Source: Tomocerus qinae
Lineage: Eukaryota > Arthropoda > Collembola > Entomobryomorpha > Tomoceridae
NCBI GenBank assembly: GCA_020055645.1
Contig: CM034546.1
Coordinates: 108,132,375 to 108,196,374, forward strand
Reading direction: 5' to 3'
DNA length: 64,000 nt
How positions within the stretch are numbered: the first letter of the stretch is position 1; the number at the start of each line of letters is the position of its first letter. Shown here piece after piece: positions 36,124-48,100 of the stretch. A model generated the notes under the pieces. The model searched no databases. It had not been told where the DNA came from and saw only the letters and a list, made by a program, of their open reading frames with translations. Made by a program: the position numbers and the translations under genes.

Positions 36124-38169
36124 GTACAAGTAATAATAAATACAGCATAAACTCTAGTCTAGTAAATAGTCAATTGCTGGTAAGATTCGTATCAAAAGTA
36201 GAACAAATAGCATTTCATTCTGAAATCGGCAATTTCATATCGACGCAATAAGTAACAGCTAACAAGTTTTTTGAGTCAAAAATTGCCATTTAAATTTCTG
36301 TCGCAATTGGCTTAGTGACACATTTCTGATGATTCGGCAAGTAGTAACATGTCAGAAATGTCAGGAAGACTTGTCAACTAACTAGTTTTTCTCAACGACA
36401 AGTGACAAATGGGATCGGAGAAAGGGTTATATTATGCGTCAGAGATTCCGACTATTTTTAGTTCTCCTTTATATCCCAAAGCACAGTTTTTCCTCAGTAC
36501 CCAAATTAAACACTGTTAGCGTTCCAAGTACTTTACGTAGGACTTTTTTGGAATCATGTCACAGAAAATGTGAAGTGCTAAAAGCGCCTATGGATGTACT
36601 ATACAAATATGTATCATTCATAAATCATAGTCATATCATTTTATTTTGAATTAAACTGTACGGCAGAATATTGTTAAAAACAAGATTATGTCATGCATAG
36701 GTATGTAATCAAATGTTATCCAACTAGTTGTAACACACTTTAAGATGACTTTACTAGACAGTAGATCAAAGGAAGTAACATTACTAACGCCTTCATCATT
36801 TGTCGCATATCAATTTTATTGGATGTACTACGTGAATCGTGTGTTTAAGCCTTTCAAAGTACCTATAAATGATTAAAATTTGGACATTCATTGTCGAATC
36901 TCAATGTAAACACCGTCTTTAAATATTAAAGAAGATAAAGTTGATAGCGACAAGATGTCAACATCAATATGAAATTGTTGGAACATTATTGTACAGAATA
37001 TATTAAGAATTAAATCAGCACATCGGCAAAATATAATACATGAAGAAAAGAGAGTCTACCAACTGATATTATGCTAGAAAACGACTTCTACATGTACTCC
37101 GTGTTATGGGGTACTCGTATTCCTTTCTCGACAGGGAAAAGAAAATGACGGAAAGCAAAGCAAATCATTCTAGACAAGGAAAATAAACTTTCGGCTGAAC
37201 CTCAGACAGGAGGATAAGACAGCTTTGAAACAAAGTTCTTTTAGATATGCCTACATGTCTACAACTGTGTATTACGTATGAACATTCATTTTAGCTCACA
37301 TTGTTGTGTGAAATGCGTAATGCAATACAATACCTACATACTTATATTACACTATCGTATGTAGAGAAATGAGAATCTAGATGACAAGTTGTGGTGTGGG
37401 TAACTTCCGGGGGAATGCATTAGTGTTATCCGCACCAAAAATAAATAGATTTGATTGCATCGCATTTCATTGCATCCACATCACATCAAATCCGATATCA
37501 ACAGCGGTACAGTGATAAAACATGCTTTATTTGTCATTGTGTGGTTCTGTGGATCTGACTGTACTTTGTGTACATATATCACATTGCATATATACACAAA
37601 TATATAATATATTTGCTGGAGAAGATAAAATAAATCAATGTGAACTGTGCAGTGCAGGTAGCGTTACATGTTTATTATCCTAATGTGTGTTATATTGATG
37701 GTAAAATGAATACGGAAATGTTTATTTTTAGGGCCTTTTGTTATCATGCGGCTTTTTCTATTGTAATCTTACGATCTTTAGTACAGTCGCATTCTGTTCT
37801 TTTCAGTTCACTCCTTCCTTACTACATTCAAATGGTGTCGGATGACTTTAACCTCAGAAACGACTAAGAAAACAGTCATTTCGGGTTTTGAAATGAATTA
37901 TCACGAATAGCTAAAGAAAATACGGATGCAATTCATTGTTCTTTCAATCTATTGTCTTTAAACGTCTTAGGTCGCCCCTCTGGTTTACAGAAGTGGAAGT
38001 GACTGACATGAAGGTGACACGACAAGATTTACAATAAAAAAATCTATAGCTCTATAAATCAAAGTTCCTGTAGTATTATCACTATAGCTACAGCAACTTT
38101 GCTATAAATGGACTTCCAGTTCTGTCGAAAACCTAGGTATAGTATGAGAATAAAACTTTAAGGATGGAT
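27423..38169. other. ~10.7-kb stretch with no supportable gene
   Basis: AT-rich unique-looking sequence. Open frames are short and lack family resemblance; the best, 33679-33981 (a 100-codon frame preceded by TTTTCAG), was not assignable. Local features are a ~58-bp direct duplication around TAGTATAGCGGATCTTTGA (27,950-28,040) and the CA microsatellite at 36,055. Long-range enhancers of the developmental gene twist could lie here, but nothing in the sequence proves it. Confidence 0.5.
36055..36120. repeat. (CA)n microsatellite
   Basis: An uninterrupted CA dinucleotide run of about 33 repeats, preceded by two copies of ATTTGTACAC. The Thr-His frames read through it are artefacts. Confidence 0.98.
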
Positions 38170-38471
38170 CAAGGCAAATAGACTGATTCCCGCCCCCGCC
38201 TCCCCTTCCCCGCATCAGGTGGGTTCAGTAGAGAAAGTCCCATAAGAGAGTTTGAACTCTTATATGGGACTTGCAATTTACTCCTGAAGGGTGGGTATCC
38301 ATGACTACCAGCATCTTGGTCTGGGACCGGAATGGGACTAATTTCAAAAGAAAGTCCCATATACAAGTTCAAACTCTCTTATGGGACTTTCTCTACTGAA
38401 CCCACCTGATGCGGGGAAGGGGAGGGGGGAAGGAGGGGGAGGCGGGGGCGGGAATCAGTCCATTTGCCTTT
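38170..38471. mobile_element. 302-bp foldback MITE with 8-bp target duplication
   Basis: GGATGGAT flanks the element on both sides (38162-38169 and 38472-38479). Terminal repeats AAGGCAAATAGACTGATT and complement pair over about 100 bp, with a GC-rich CCCGCCCCCGCC block. Each arm contains its own palindrome (AGTCCCATAAGAG facing CTTATATGGGACT), so a cruciform is possible. The 8-bp duplication is typical of hAT or Mutator-like families. No coding capacity. Confidence 0.85.
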
Positions 38472-39328
38472 GGATGGATAATAAATAATAAACAAATGAT
38501 GAAATCGCTTCGCGTCTCGCGTTGTACGTTATATGCAAAGGGTTACTAAATACTGCCTGACATGCAACCACAATCTGCATTGCAGAACAGCGCGTAGCGT
38601 GAACCAAAACAAGGAATATTTTACTCAATATTGTCATTGTCAACGTCAACTTGTCACAGTCACAACAGCAGGATCAATCTTCCCTGAAGAAGCGGGATTT
38701 CGGTGAATAGCTTTTTCTGTTACTGATTTGTTTAGCAGTCAATGGAAAACCACCCGTCTTTATTTTCAAATTATATTTTATTAAATACCTAACTTATTAA
38801 TTAACATTGTTATGTGTACTTTTTGTACTAACAACTAAATGAAGTACTATAATGAACTCTTAAGATGCAAGATTGAAATTCTTTTCTTTGTTCGTTTCAA
38901 ATCAACCAAGAAATACAATAAATCATATCAGTTATAATGTAATTAATAGTAGCAATCCTATAGTAATATTATAAATTAATAGTTTTTTTTATAACTTTTG
39001 TTATTGTAGGCTTTGAATTAAGAATACTTGTTTGCACCGAACTCTTGACTCTACTTGTACTTACTAATGGATGGTGACTAGTCTTTGGTCAACGTCAACG
39101 TCCGTCAACGTAACGTAACTTTAACCCCTAAATCCTAATCACTGGTGGAAAGTCAAGACAGTCAAGAGTGAACGAACTGGGACTGGACTGGACAGCCGTA
39201 CCGGATCAGATTTATTCAACAAACAAACCAGCTAGTTTGGCGTACAGTTAACTAAATTTATTTCTAATAAAATATTAACTAATATTGAGGAAATTGAAAC
39301 TTAAATTGAGTGAACTCAATGGTCCATT

Positions 39329-39511
39329 TGCGTATTCACCTAGCGCCAACTTAACTGACATTGTTCCAACTACTAGTAGCCAACTGAAATAGGCGCGGGT
39401 TAACTAAATGAAATAGAACTTTTCTACTTTACTCCATTTACCCGCGCCTATTTCAGTTGGCTACTAGTAGTTGGAACAATGTCAGTTAAGTTGGCGCTAG
39501 GTGAATACGCA
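39329..39511. mobile_element. 183-bp near-perfect hairpin element
   Basis: Arms 39329-39401 and 39440-39511 are near-identical reverse complements (tips TGCGTATTCACC and GGTGAATACGCA) around a ~38-nt loop. AATGGTCCATT directly repeats outside both ends (39318-39328 and 39512-39522), longer than but containing a possible 9-bp duplication. It lies only 40 bp from the next foldback. Confidence 0.8.
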
Positions 39512-39551
39512 AATGGTCCATTTAAGAGTCAAGAAAGAGAAAAGATTGTTA

Positions 39552-39886
39552 GGCTGAAATTAGGCAGCGGTACTTTGTTGCCACTGTCTCCGCTGTTGCC
39601 GTTGGTGGTATCTGGGATTAGCGTTAGTGTTCCTCTTATAGAGCATTGCGAGCTCAGAGCAGCAGTGTACTGGCTTATATTAGGTTTAGCGGCAACAGAG
39701 GAAATCAGATTAATGTGTCTCTGTTGCCGCTAGTGGTTTTTGCGTGTCGCCGCTGTTGCCGCTAGTGGTTTTTTCGTGGCGCCACTGCTGCCACTGTCTC
39801 CGCTGTTATGCTGTTGCAGCTAACCCCCCTTACCTCCCAGCGGCAACAGCGGAGTGGCAACAAAGTACCACTGCCTAAATTCAGCC
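39552..39886. mobile_element. Deletion derivative of the 5180-8098 foldback family
   Basis: The ends GGCTGAAATTAGGCAGCGG and the complement of GGCTGAATTTAGGCAGTGG match the tips of the long foldback. Inside, the TTAGGTTTAGCGGCAACAGAG and GAGCATTGCGAGCTCAGAGC segments match the left arm of the long element (5340-5450) in reverse order. Everything inward of the arm tips (minisatellite, palindromic core) is gone. Flanks AGATTGTTA and AGATGTTGT are similar but not an exact 9-bp duplication. Confidence 0.8.
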
Positions 39887-40415
39887 AGATGTTGTGTAAG
39901 GGGAAACCAAGGAAGATAGATTTATAGGTCTTTTAGTTAATATCTGGAATTGGGGAAGGATGTACTGTTAGGAATACTGTAGGAGAAATATCTTTTAGGG
40001 AGTCCCTCTTCGCAGTCGGTTATCATATCGGTCCCAAACAGCATTATATTCAACCAATTCGTGTGAATCAAGAGGCCCACGAGGTACTAAAAAAATTAAA
40101 AAAGGAGGCAGGAGGATGGTATCCAATACTCTCATTTTTAATTGTATTTTTCCCTATACCGTATCTGGCTTTGAGTTACGAAGTGATGAAGAAAAAAATA
40201 GTACAAATTATGAATTTTAGATTATGGATTTTATATTATGTAGTACTACCAACAGGTCCCAGATTCTGAAATTGGATGCTAAGCCATTTGAAAATTGGTT
40301 TTAATTTTTGAATAAAACTGGATGAGTAATTAATTATTATTTGTTTACTTTGTACAGGATCAACTCAGGTTCGTTACTCCCAGATTCTCGGAAATTAAAA
40401 TAGATAGCGAAGACC

Positions 40416-41450
40416 ATGGCTGCTCCAAGCAGTTTTTCAGACAACATTAGTGGTTATGAAGATGAGATTTGCACAACCGTTGACCATTTTAGTTCAATAT
40501 TTGCTAATATACGGCGGCAAGAAGAAAATAAACTCAAGATACAAACGGAATCAATAAAAGTGATAAAGGAAAGCGAAAGAAAATCGGCAGAAGGAAAGAG
40601 TTCAAAAAAGAAAGCGTCTGCAAATGACTCTTCGAAAAAAGAAGTAAGTAAAGAGGCAATGCGACAGAAAATTCAAGAGGAAATGGAAGCTAAAAAGGAC
40701 CTTGATGAGTTACTTTTATTGGATGACCTTGATGACATTTTGCTCGATAAGACCAAAAAGATTTCTCCTAAAAGACAATTAGACTCAGAAGTTATTACTG
40801 AAATTAAGGCCATATCTATCGACGAATTGCCAAGCAAAAAAGCAAAACAACCTAAAAGGCAGGGAAAAAAAGGTAGGAAATCAGATCCAGAGATTGCAAA
40901 TGTACCTGTCCCTGTCATAGATGATGTTGACCTGGTGGACGACGAAGATGTCTTAAATATTAGTACTCCCTTACAACCTGCAAAATATGCCTCCGTCCAT
41001 GTTACCTGGAGAGAGAAGACATTTATGATCAGTGTGAATTTGTATGATAAAGTTTCTTTATTAAGACAAGAAATCAGTAGACGGGCGGAAACTAGAGCCG
41101 AAGATATTCTGATTTATTTTGGTGAAGAAAATCTTGAGGACGACAAAACTCTATTAGAGTCAGGTGTTAACAGGGGAAACACTTTGGAAGCAATGAAATG
41201 TGTTCAAGCTAACCTCGACCCAGCCATGCTTAAATTAAAATGTCAGACTACAAACCGGCGGCAAACTTTTCACGTTCATATTAGAAAGGCAACTCCTTTA
41301 CGGCAACTAAGAGATGATGTTGCAGTGAAGCTAGGAGTTTCTCCTGAAAGTGTGAAATTGCACTTTGATGGCGAGATGTTGGATCTCGATGAAACTCCTG
41401 AATCAATGGAATTGGAAAATGGATATTGTATTGATGTTTATACTAATTAG
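40416..41450 (+). CDS. NFATC2IP / Rad60-like protein with two SUMO-like domains
   Basis: This family (Rad60, Esc2, NIP45) acts in SUMO-dependent genome maintenance and interacts with SUMO E2/E3 enzymes. The single-exon frame encodes 344 residues from an ATG in a CCATGG context. Residues 40-160 are lysine-rich and charged with an acidic LLLLDDLDDILLD patch (99-111). Residues 161-181 alternate hydrophobic and acidic residues like a SUMO-interacting motif (VDLVDDEDVL). First SUMO-like domain ~190-262 (KYASVHVTWREKTFMISV), second ~272-343 (MLKLKCQ, then VKLHFDGEMLDLDETPESM, ending GYCIDVYTN), which carries the typical FDG...L....TP..L/M..G motif. The C-terminus has no diglycine, so it cannot be conjugated. 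A TTGTACAG acceptor at ~40,351-40,358 suggests a spliced 5' UTR. Confidence 0.85.
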   Translation: MAAPSSFSDNISGYEDEICTTVDHFSSIFANIRRQEENKLKIQTESIKVIKESERKSAEGKSSKKKASANDSSKKEVSKEAMRQKIQEEMEAKKDLDELLLLDDLDDILLDKTKKISPKRQLDSEVITEIKAISIDELPSKKAKQPKRQGKKGRKSDPEIANVPVPVIDDVDLVDDEDVLNISTPLQPAKYASVHVTWREKTFMISVNLYDKVSLLRQEISRRAETRAEDILIYFGEENLEDDKTLLESGVNRGNTLEAMKCVQANLDPAMLKLKCQTTNRRQTFHVHIRKATPLRQLRDDVAVKLGVSPESVKLHFDGEMLDLDETPESMELENGYCIDVYTN

Positions 41451-41924
41451 TTCGCGTCCTCATTATACATAGTATATTCTATCCTTGAAATCAGTGGTAC
41501 TATGATATAATGTAATATAATGTAATATGGAAAATTGTAAAGGTTACTTCAAATGTAAAAGTACAAAGCAAACTATCATTTTTGTGTTCTTTCTGTACAA
41601 TAGTGTAATGATAGTAATGAACTGTGAATCGAATCGAAACGTTTTTACTCTTACTAAGAAATTGAAATAGTATAGCAAAAATATTATTATACTATATAAT
41701 ATATACTTAGTAAGCCGCAGACAACAAATGTTTAATTTACGGCTTACCTCTATTTAAGTTAATATCTGATTCTTATTAATCATTGTCTGAAATCAGACAA
41801 AATTCAAAATCCGTAATTAGAAATTGTCTTCACTGAAATTAATGAAAAGTCTTTGTAATACTTGTGTCAATTTTTAATTTTAGCTAGACTAGATAAATCA
41901 CTGTTCTTTTCGTAATATCAATTT

Positions 41925-41930
41925 TTTATT
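41925..41930 (-). other. Candidate poly(A) signal of the ionotropic receptor gene
   Basis: AATAAA on the minus strand, 187 nt downstream of the receptor stop codon. Confidence 0.45.
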
Positions 41931-42116
41931 GCAATTTGAAAATTAATAACAAAAAAGTTTTAGCTGTAAGTAAAGTAGTAGTAATACGTAGTCTACACTC
42001 AAGTCCAACCTAATTAACTTGTGTCTAAGTGTTAACATTAACTTTGTGTAATTTTGGATTGTAAAAGCAGAGGTGACTTATTTTAATGAATTAAGAAAAT
42101 CCTGCGACATCAGTGA

Positions 42117-45100
42117 TTATTCATGCCGATTGTGAGCATTGTACCTTATTTTAGCTTTTAAATATTTTTCACTTATAATGCTCTCTATAATTGTGATTAA
42201 AATGCTTAGTAATTTTCCTATAGTTAAAATTACAACAGGAACAATTACATCGGTGAGACTTATTTCTCGTTGATTGTATTCGATTACGGCATTGTTTTCA
42301 TTTGCACTAACGATTTTGTCCGATTCTTTCATTATCCTGTATCGTATTCCATGTTCAAACAGAGAAATTATTCTGCACAAAGGAAAGCAGGTCATTAATT
42401 ATTAAAATCACTACTAGATCCTCTTAATGGCTACTGTAGTAATGCTTAATAAAATTTTAGTTTAGGTATTTATCATTTACTAGGATGACATTTACACACA
42501 TTTACTTTTCATGCACCGTAAAAACGTCTTTCAAGGTTCTCATCATTACCATTATCTATAATTTTGATATCAGATTGATTTTTCTAGTTTCTAGCTTCCA
42601 ATGTTATCTATCCCCTGCACTGCTGGATGACTCCAAAAGAAAATCATAAAGTAGACTAGAGTCTAGCTGATGTTTACGGATTTTTAATTTCCTAATTTTA
42701 ATGAAATATTATGGTCTAAAAGATTTTGGTAATATTATTGTATCTTATTACACAGTATCATAAAGCTAAATGCTACATTTACTTATATGCTAATTAACCT
42801 TAGAAGAGGCACTTATATTTACGGCTTTTTTATGCAACCTAAAATAAGCTTATTTTGAAGTATTATTATTGACACTGAGTCACTGAATAACTTGTAAAAG
42901 TAAATAGAAAGGAAATTACTTGTAATTGAAAAATTCTTTGAAGTGTGAACCCCTTTTCACAAAAGCGCCTGCTTTTGTTTTGACAGGACTTACTAGGACC
43001 TTAGCTAACCGATTGGCTTGGTTAAGTGAGCTGTTGTTGTTAAGAACAGAAAACAGTTCTTCTATAATTCCAACGAATGCAGAGGTTGACTTAAGAACTT
43101 TAGGAATAGCGTCATCAGCATTCTCATTCACTATTGACGGTTTTGCTTTTATTTTCGTCGTTTTCGTAATGGCCTGATAAAGTTTAGTAATAATATAATA
43201 TTTAGTATTTTTTGAATAATCCATAATATGCTTTTCAATAAGAATGGGATTTAGAAAATAACCCACATTGATTGAATAATTTGTTACTGTACTGTAGCCG
43301 CCAGCGTAAATGGTAAATCCCATTTTAAGAATATCTTCAAAATTTTTAACAGGTACAATTTCTACTGATAAATACGAGGTAACAACGGATGTGTATACTG
43401 TCATCGTTAAAAGAGACAACATCATTCCAGAAATCATTACCAATTTTAGGGACGGAGACTCCGGGATTTGATTCCAACCTGCACTGGTAAAATTCGGACT
43501 ACTAATGCTCTGTAAACGGTAGAGTTAATATGGAAAATTAAAATGTAACCTTTAGACATGACTGAGCTAATAACCCAAAAAATGACATTATCCAGCATGT
43601 ATTGGTCAGTGGAGCTGACGTCTCCTTTTAGATTCTTCAATTTTACTACGATATAGATTGCTATTGCAGCAAATATCCAAACCACCACAAGAGAAATCCA
43701 CACACAAGGCCCAAATGGAAGAAAATAGATATCCCGTATGCTCAGCCCAGAGGGTTGTACGAAAAATGCGTAAAGACTGTAAAAACATTATTAATATTAC
43801 GTTTTGTTAAGTAATTCATTTATTAATATTTAATTTTTATTACGGAGCTGTCTGAATAGGGTGAAGGAAATGTAATTTTCTATCGTAGTAAGGAAAGGAA
43901 GATGCAATTGATAAATCTGCATCATCATTTATAACTTGTGCATTCATTCCCTTTGGAGTTCCATTCGGGTAGCTCCCAATCCAATCTTCAGCTTCCTTTT
44001 CTATTCCTCTGTATACGTTATTACAAATACTTTGCCATTAACTATATCACAATCATAACTATGAAGGAAAGCATAACTTTACGGAGAGCTACTGTATGGT
44101 TACTGTTATATGGTTGTATATATTTATCTATATTATAAGAATGGAAAGACTAACGTAAAATTGAGAGAATCTCTCAAAAACCAGAATTGATGTATGTCAT
44201 AGCCTCCTATGAAAGTGGTTAAATTTTTTTCTGGTGTTGTAACAATGTGTCTTGCCAATTGGGGATGTTGGTAAAACTATATAATAATATAAATGGTAGT
44301 ACATCTCTATAAACACAATAATATATTATGTACAAGATTTAAATGAAATTGATTAAGATGTGTTACAAAAACTGATACCATTTCTATTGCGCTAATAGGT
44401 GCTTTATTAAAATTTTGTCGTCTGGATACTTTTTGTAGAAATGGATAGGATTGGAAAAAATTGTGATGAGAAATGGATAGGTTTGTAGACAACTTGGTAA
44501 AATGGAGTAACTCGGTGGTGAAGAGCAATGATTTAATATTGTAAACCTCCATCATTGACAACACGGTAAATGTACTATGTCGATCAGACAAATCAAATCC
44601 AAAGATGTAGAGATCGGTATCAATTGAAATATTTAGTGACATGGTTCGCAACAATTTTACGGTGCTGGGTATCTCATTCTTTTCATGGGGCCACATTATT
44701 ACAAATATTGGTTTCCACAAAAGATAAGTAGAGTTCCCATTTAGGTAATCTTCAACCTAAAATTAGTAGCATCTTAATAAGCACATTTGAATATAATTTA
44801 TTAATTTAATATTGTATGGTACAACGGATAAACCAACGGAGATATAAAGCTTACTACATTATACTATGATAATATACTATTATAATGTTTATGCATTTGA
44901 TATAACATAGTACCATTGTCACAATCTGTATAAAATGTGACTCGTTGGAAGGAAAGATGTATATAATGGAATTTTGATGCTGAAACAATTGGATGAGATT
45001 GTTTGATACGGCTACTGTTGATAAGTAAGTTGATGTTTCAGTTTGTATGAGTTGATGGGTCCACCAAGTTGAAATACTTTCATCTATTAAAATTAATTAA

Positions 45101-48100
45101 TTAATCCTTCGGTGTATTCCAACCCTCTGGTATCCATATACCAGTCTTACATAGGTAGTTAGCTCATAGGTAGTAGCCAGAACCCGTCTCTTTAAAAAAC
45201 AAAAAATCTTAGCTGTGGACGTTTTCTACGCCATGCGCATCTTTTTCTTCTCGCTCTCCTGCCGGCGGCGATAGCTCCCTTCCTCATAGTTCATTTGACG
45301 GTAGACAGGAACCGGTTCTCAAAAGCTCTCCAGCGTTACTGCGTGACCTTCCGAAGATAGCTACTCTAATTGACCTCAACCATGTCAGATGACCCAGTAG
45401 ATGACCTAAGGACTAAGGGGTAAGTAAAAATCATCGTAATACTGCAAAATTTTAAAAATAAATATTGAAGAGGCAGGGAATGACGTAGTCACCCACTTAC
45501 TATGTTGCCTCATCCGATGACGAGGTCACGGATTGATAGGCAGATGACGTGGTCACTGCTATTAAATATAAATAAATAAGCGTGTCAATATCTGACAATT
45601 GAAGTGCACATGTTTATCAAAATTTTTTGAACATTTATAGAAGGCAAGGAATGACTGTGTCATTTATCCTTATGCCTTTTCCGATGACGTAGTCACGGAT
45701 ATATAATAATATAATATTAATTTGAACCACTATACTAATAATATGATATATATTTTATTAAAAGGGTCAGTCATAAAGCAAAAATGGCCCCAAAGAAAAA
45801 TTCAGTTACACAACTTCGTAAGGAAGTGACTTCAATGAATGAAAACATTAAACAACATTCTGACGCATTACGGGCATTAAAAGATGTACCTACCCAAATA
45901 AATCAAGTTTTTGATCTCTTAAACAACATGAAAAATGGAAATGATGTTATTGTTGAGCAATCAGATGTCCTCGAAAATAATGCACAAGGAGAGTTTGATG
46001 ATCCTATTGCAAAGCTGATGTCGAAATCAACAGATTCGGAATGTAATACAATTTCTATCTTAAGATATTTTGTTGATTTTTTTGTCAGTCTAATTTACTC
46101 AAAATGTCTTTACGAAATTATATTTTGGGAATAGCCGCAGGCACCCCAGTTGATGAAGATCTTATTGAAATTCTTAACATTACTCAGCCTATCTCAGAAT
46201 ATGGCACTGAAATAAATACGGATGTTGCGGAATCAGTCAACCGCTTGCACGCACAAAATAATCTGAAGAATAATATCGTTAAATTCAAGGAACAATTCAA
46301 GGTTCCATCAAATTGTAAAGCTCTGTCAGTCCCCCGGGTGAATACGGAAATTTGGCCATCTTTGCCGCAAAAAATACGACAAAATGATTTTGCCCAACAG
46401 CAACAGCAACAATATGTGTCAATGGCTGCCGTTGGAATGGCATTAATTGCAGAAAAGATATTTACATCTAAGGAACAGATGTCAAAATCTATGCGAGATG
46501 AACTTCTTAAATTATCAATGGAAACGTCATCTGTATTAGGATATCTGTCCCAAGATATAAATCAAAAGAGGAAACAGGATATCAAGCCTTCCCTCAATAG
46601 AGAATTCGTGGGGATATGTTCAGCAAAAATTCCTTCAACCGAATGGCTTTTTGGCGACAATATTTCTGATCTGCTTAAGTCCTCAAGGTCTACGGCCAAT
46701 ATTGTTCGGAATCCAAGTTATAAGTCAAACTTTCGGGGAAATCGTTTCTCTCCATATTTTAACGGGACTAAAAATAGGAATTTAAACTTTCGAAACCCCT
46801 CTCCTCTACAGAGGGGAGGGGGCCAATCCCGAGGAATGCAACGAGGGAATTTTACGAGACGAAGGACATATCATCCCAACAACCAATATCAAAGATAAAA
46901 GTACGGGCAGCTTCTTTATGTAATTTTTATTATAAATGGTATAATATTACTAATGATCCAGAAGTCTTAACAGCAATTATAGGTTATAAATTACCATTCA
47001 TTTTAGAGCCCCCACAACAAAACCAAGAACCAATAGAGGTAGAATATAGTAGTGTGGAAACAGGTCAAATTATTGATTGCCTGCAGCATTTGTTAGAAAT
47101 AGGAGCTATATCAATTGTAAGTCCATGTGAAGGACAGTTTATTTCTAGAATATTTGTAGTTCCTAAAAGTGACGGATCGGGCCGTCTTATTATTAATTTA
47201 AAAGATTTGAATAATTATATTAAAAGTCCTCATTTTAAAATGGAGGACTACAGGACTGTAAAGAAACTAATAACGAAGGGTTGCTTCATGGCAAAGATTG
47301 ATTTGCAAGATGCTTACCATTTAGTGCCGATTGCTAGGGAGGATAGAAAATATCTGCGATTTCGTTTTAAAGGAATATTATACGAATATTCTTGTTTGCC
47401 ATTCGGGCTGAGTTCGGCGCCCCGAATTTTTACAAAAATAATCAGGCCTGTAATAGCCAATTTAAGAAATAGAGGCTTTCCATCTGTGGCTTATTTAGAT
47501 GATTTACTGCTGTTGGAATATTCTAAAGTGGATTGCTTAAACAATATTCAAAACACGATCGACCTATTAAACCAGTTAGGTTTGGTAATTAATATCAAAA
47601 AGTCTGATTTAATCCCTAAAACAGAAATTAGTTATTTAGGCTTTATTTTCAACTCAGAAACAATGACGGTCGAATTACCAAATAAGAAAAAGGTTCGGCT
47701 TTTGTCACTATTAAAGTCTGAAATTAACAAAGTAGAGACGACTATAGAAGATGCAGCCATTTTAATTGGCAGTCTTATTGCAGCTGTCCCAGCTGTGTCA
47801 TATTCAATGATGTATACTAGACAAATGGAGATGGACAAATCCAACTGTTTGTTAAATTCTAATGGCAATTATAAAGCTAAACTTTTGTTTAGTAATGAAT
47901 CAAAAGTAGACATGGCTTGGTGGATAAATGCATTAGCAGAGGCCAAAAATTTAATTCGGTCAGACATATACGAACATGTTCTAGAGACCGATGCATCCAC
48001 TACAGGATGGGGTGCTGTATATCGAGGAAATATAACTCGTGGATTTTGGTCAAAGGAACAACAATCATTTCATATTAACACATTAGAAATTATTGCCGCG

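Noticed and set aside
35866-36251. Open frames ending or starting in Thr-His runs
   Set aside because: Read through the CA microsatellite; no family resemblance outside it.
40000-40268. Frame reading LFAVGYHIGPKQHYI and VNQEAHEVLKKLKKEAGGWYP before the Rad60-like gene
   Set aside because: It looks somewhat protein-like and is preceded by a TTTTAG acceptor, but I could not match it to a family or join it to the downstream gene.
44155-44276. Suspected frameshift in receptor exon 4
   Set aside because: On rechecking the base count the exon (ending SLNFT) is open and in phase with both neighbours.
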